Positions 22,296 through 23,746 of a DNA stretch of 23,746 nucleotides are shown piece after piece (within the stretch, counting starts at the first letter, position 1; each line of letters opens with the position of its first letter). The notes beneath the pieces were generated by a model. The model made no database searches, was not told the DNA's origin, and saw only the letters and a program-made list of their open reading frames with translations. The position numbers and the translations under genes are program-made. This DNA comes from Oscillospiraceae bacterium (lineage in GTDB: Bacteria > Bacillota > Clostridia > Oscillospirales > Ruminococcaceae): the NCBI GenBank assembly GCA_900768105.1, contig CAAGBQ010000040.1, forward strand, positions 1 to 23,746. Reading direction: 5' to 3'.

Positions 22296-22324
22296 ATTAT
22301 ATTATTGTGGCGGCGGAGGAAAAA
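22296..22324 (-). promoter_or_regulatory. Candidate promoter of the AGCS symporter gene
   Basis: On the minus strand a perfect TATAAT (22301-22296) has TTTTTC (22324-22319) 17 nt upstream. The -10 is strong and the -35 weak. It lies between the proS terminator and the AGCS ribosome site. Confidence 0.42.
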
Positions 22325-22351
22325 TGCGGCGGGCGGCAAGTTCGGGATAAA

Positions 22352-22384
22352 AAATGCAGCCGCTTTTTTCAAGCGGCTGCATTT
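22352..22384 (-). terminator. Intrinsic terminator of proS
   Basis: AAATGCAGCCGCTT (22352-22365) pairs with AAGCGGCTGCATTT (22371-22384), loop 5 nt. The minus strand continues as a T-run (GCATTTTTTATC). It begins 17 nt after the proS stop. Confidence 0.93.
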
Positions 22385-22401
22385 AAGAAAATAATATTTT
22401 A

Positions 22402-23746
22402 TTAGTAGGCCTTGCCCCAATACACCATTTTATCCGCGTGTTTTCCGCAAACGGGGCAGGTGTCGCCGATTTGCTCCTGCTCGAAGGGGATGCAGCGGGA
22501 GGAAACTCCGGCAACTTCCTTGAGCTTGTCTTCGCAGGCGCGGTCGCCGCACCACATGGATTTGATAAATCCGCTTTTGGTGTTGGCAAGCTCGATGAAT
22601 TCGTCGAGATTGTGTGCGGTATAGGTGCGGCGCTCGCGGTTTTCGAGGGCGCTTTCGTACAGACCGTCGCGGACGGCTTTGAGCAGCTCCGGAATCTTGG
22701 TTTCAAGCTCGTCGAGGGAGACGAAATATTTCTCTCTGTTGTCGCGGCGGACAAGAACGCACTGGTTCTGAGCAATATCGCGGGGACCTATTTCCAAACG
22801 AAGCGGAACGCCTTTCATTTCGTATTCTGCAAACTTCCAGCCGGCGGAGTTTTCGCTGTCGTCAAGCTTTACACGGCAGAACCCTGCAAGGCGGTCCTTA
22901 ATGGCGTTCGCTGTTTCAAGAACGCCTTCCTTGTGCTGTGCCGCAGGAACGATAACTACCTGAATCGGAGCAACATCCGGCGGAAGAACCAATCCGTTAT
23001 TGTCGCCGTGGGTCATAATGATTGCACCGATAAGGCGGGTGGTAACGCCCCAAGAGGTCTCAAAGGGGGTGTGAAGCTGGTTGTCCCTGCCGGTGAACTG
23101 TACGCCGAAAGCCTTAGCGAAGCCGTCACCGAAATAGTGGGAGGTGCCGGACTGAAGCGCCTTGCCATCGTGCATCATGGCTTCGATGGTGTAGGTTGCC
23201 TCTGCACCGGCGAATTTCTCTTTCTCGGTTTTCTGACCCTTCACCATGGGCATTGCAAAGTTCTTTTCGCAGACATCCGCATAGATGTTGAGCATACGCT
23301 CGGTCTCCTCAATGGCCTCCTCTGCGGTTTCGTGCATGGTGTGACCCTCCTGCCAGAGGAATTCCATGGTGCGTAGGAAGGGACGAGTGGTTTTCTCCCA
23401 ACGGCAGACGTTGCACCACTGGTTATAGAGCTTAGGCAGGTCGCGGTAGGATTTGATAATTTTTGCATAGTGGTCGCAGAACAGGGTTTCGGAAGTTGGA
23501 CGCACGCACATACGCTCTTGAAGCTGCTCGCCGCCGCCGATGGTAACCCATGCAACCTCCGGAGCGAAGCCTTCGATGTGGTCTTTTTCTTTCTGGAGCA
23601 GGCTTTCCGGAATGAACATTGGCATATATACGTTTTCGTGACCGGTTTCTTTGAAGCGCGCGTCAAAAATCTTTTGGATATTCTCCCAAATTGCATAGCC
23701 GTAGGGGCGGAGCACCATACAGCCGCGAACGCTGGAATAATCAACA
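22402..23746 (-). CDS. proS: Prolyl-tRNA synthetase, N-terminus cut off by window edge
   Basis: ProRS charges tRNA-Pro with proline. The visible 447 residues lack about 30 at the N-terminus, because reading continues to the last base (VDYSSVRGC precedes MVLRPYGY). It is the archaeal/eukaryote-like short form without the editing insertion. Class II motif 2 appears around RWEKTTRPFLRTMEFLWQEG, motif 3 around SWGVTTRLIGAIIMTHGD, and the anticodon-binding domain begins VAPIQVVIVP. The C-terminal zinc-binding domain has C-GDRAC and CPVCGK and ends in the typical WGKAY. The ATG at 23718 is internal, not the true start. A strong terminator follows. Confidence 0.96.
   Translation of the reverse strand, partial: VDYSSVRGCMVLRPYGYAIWENIQKIFDARFKETGHENVYMPMFIPESLLQKEKDHIEGFAPEVAWVTIGGGEQLQERMCVRPTSETLFCDHYAKIIKSYRDLPKLYNQWCNVCRWEKTTRPFLRTMEFLWQEGHTMHETAEEAIEETERMLNIYADVCEKNFAMPMVKGQKTEKEKFAGAEATYTIEAMMHDGKALQSGTSHYFGDGFAKAFGVQFTGRDNQLHTPFETSWGVTTRLIGAIIMTHGDNNGLVLPPDVAPIQVVIVPAAQHKEGVLETANAIKDRLAGFCRVKLDDSENSAGWKFAEYEMKGVPLRLEIGPRDIAQNQCVLVRRDNREKYFVSLDELETKIPELLKAVRDGLYESALENRERRTYTAHNLDEFIELANTKSGFIKSMWCGDRACEDKLKEVAGVSSRCIPFEQEQIGDTCPVCGKHADKMVYWGKAY

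Noticed and set aside
22265..22420. N-terminal extension of the AGCS symporter to ATG 22420
   Set aside because: It would run across the proS terminator and the candidate promoter. The TTG at 22264 has GGAGG at ideal spacing and gives the family N-terminus.
22438..23376. Plus-strand open frame of 312 codons opposite proS
   Set aside because: It lies fully inside the well-conserved proS frame and has no recognisable domain or ribosome site.

Overview
The window looks like the end of a metagenomic or draft contig from a low-to-mid GC, Gram-positive, anaerobic endospore former, most probably a gut Clostridia member (Oscillospirales/Ruminococcaceae-like). The grounds are dipicolinate synthase genes dpaA-dpaB, sigma-K-like promoters, strong AGGAGG-type ribosome sites, frequent TTG starts, sortase-type surface proteins, an archaeal/eukaryote-like ProRS and the DUF951-prfA-ywlC-coaE cluster. 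The genus cannot be fixed from the sequence alone. Bases 1-18 exactly match the 3' end of the Illumina TruSeq read-1 adapter, so the left edge is a library artefact that cuts a gene.

Left part (19-2267, minus strand): a four-gene operon read from right to left: macro-domain protein with an extra C-terminal helical domain, a single-domain RelA/SpoT-type HD hydrolase, an ArsC/Spx-like thioredoxin-fold protein, and a truncated vWA protein whose Shine-Dalgarno lies in a 9-bp inverted repeat. A promoter candidate precedes the macro gene, followed by a roughly 300-bp gap holding two inverted repeats.

Sporulation and cell-wall part (2567-6111): a small membrane protein is divergent from dpaA-dpaB, and both directions carry a sigma-K-like -10. 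Next come a secreted glucosaminidase-type protein with a TTG start and a ribosome site inside a stem, and a convergent S1-domain RNA-binding protein that overlaps it by 83 bp.

Surface-protein part (6187-15873): a TetR regulator with a sigma-A promoter and a 26-bp palindrome. It is followed by a 2142-residue secreted adhesin with its own promoter, whose -35 overlaps a match to the palindrome core. A second, 652-residue pilin-like protein carries one copy of the 79-residue module that occurs nine times in the adhesin. Both end in the same CxxC/CxxC tail and an NPNTG motif, but only the second has an intact sorting signal.

Housekeeping part (15903-23746): DUF951, prfA, threonylcarbamoyl-AMP synthase, coaE and a lytic transglycosylase are tightly coupled in one operon. 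They are followed by an M18 aminopeptidase, a shared bidirectional terminator, a convergent AGCS amino-acid symporter, and proS running off the right edge.

No tRNA, rRNA, CRISPR array, IS element or phage gene was recognised. The most interesting parts are the TetR/adhesin/pilin surface locus and the macro/HD/ArsC/vWA operon. No wholly new system can be demonstrated from sequence alone.
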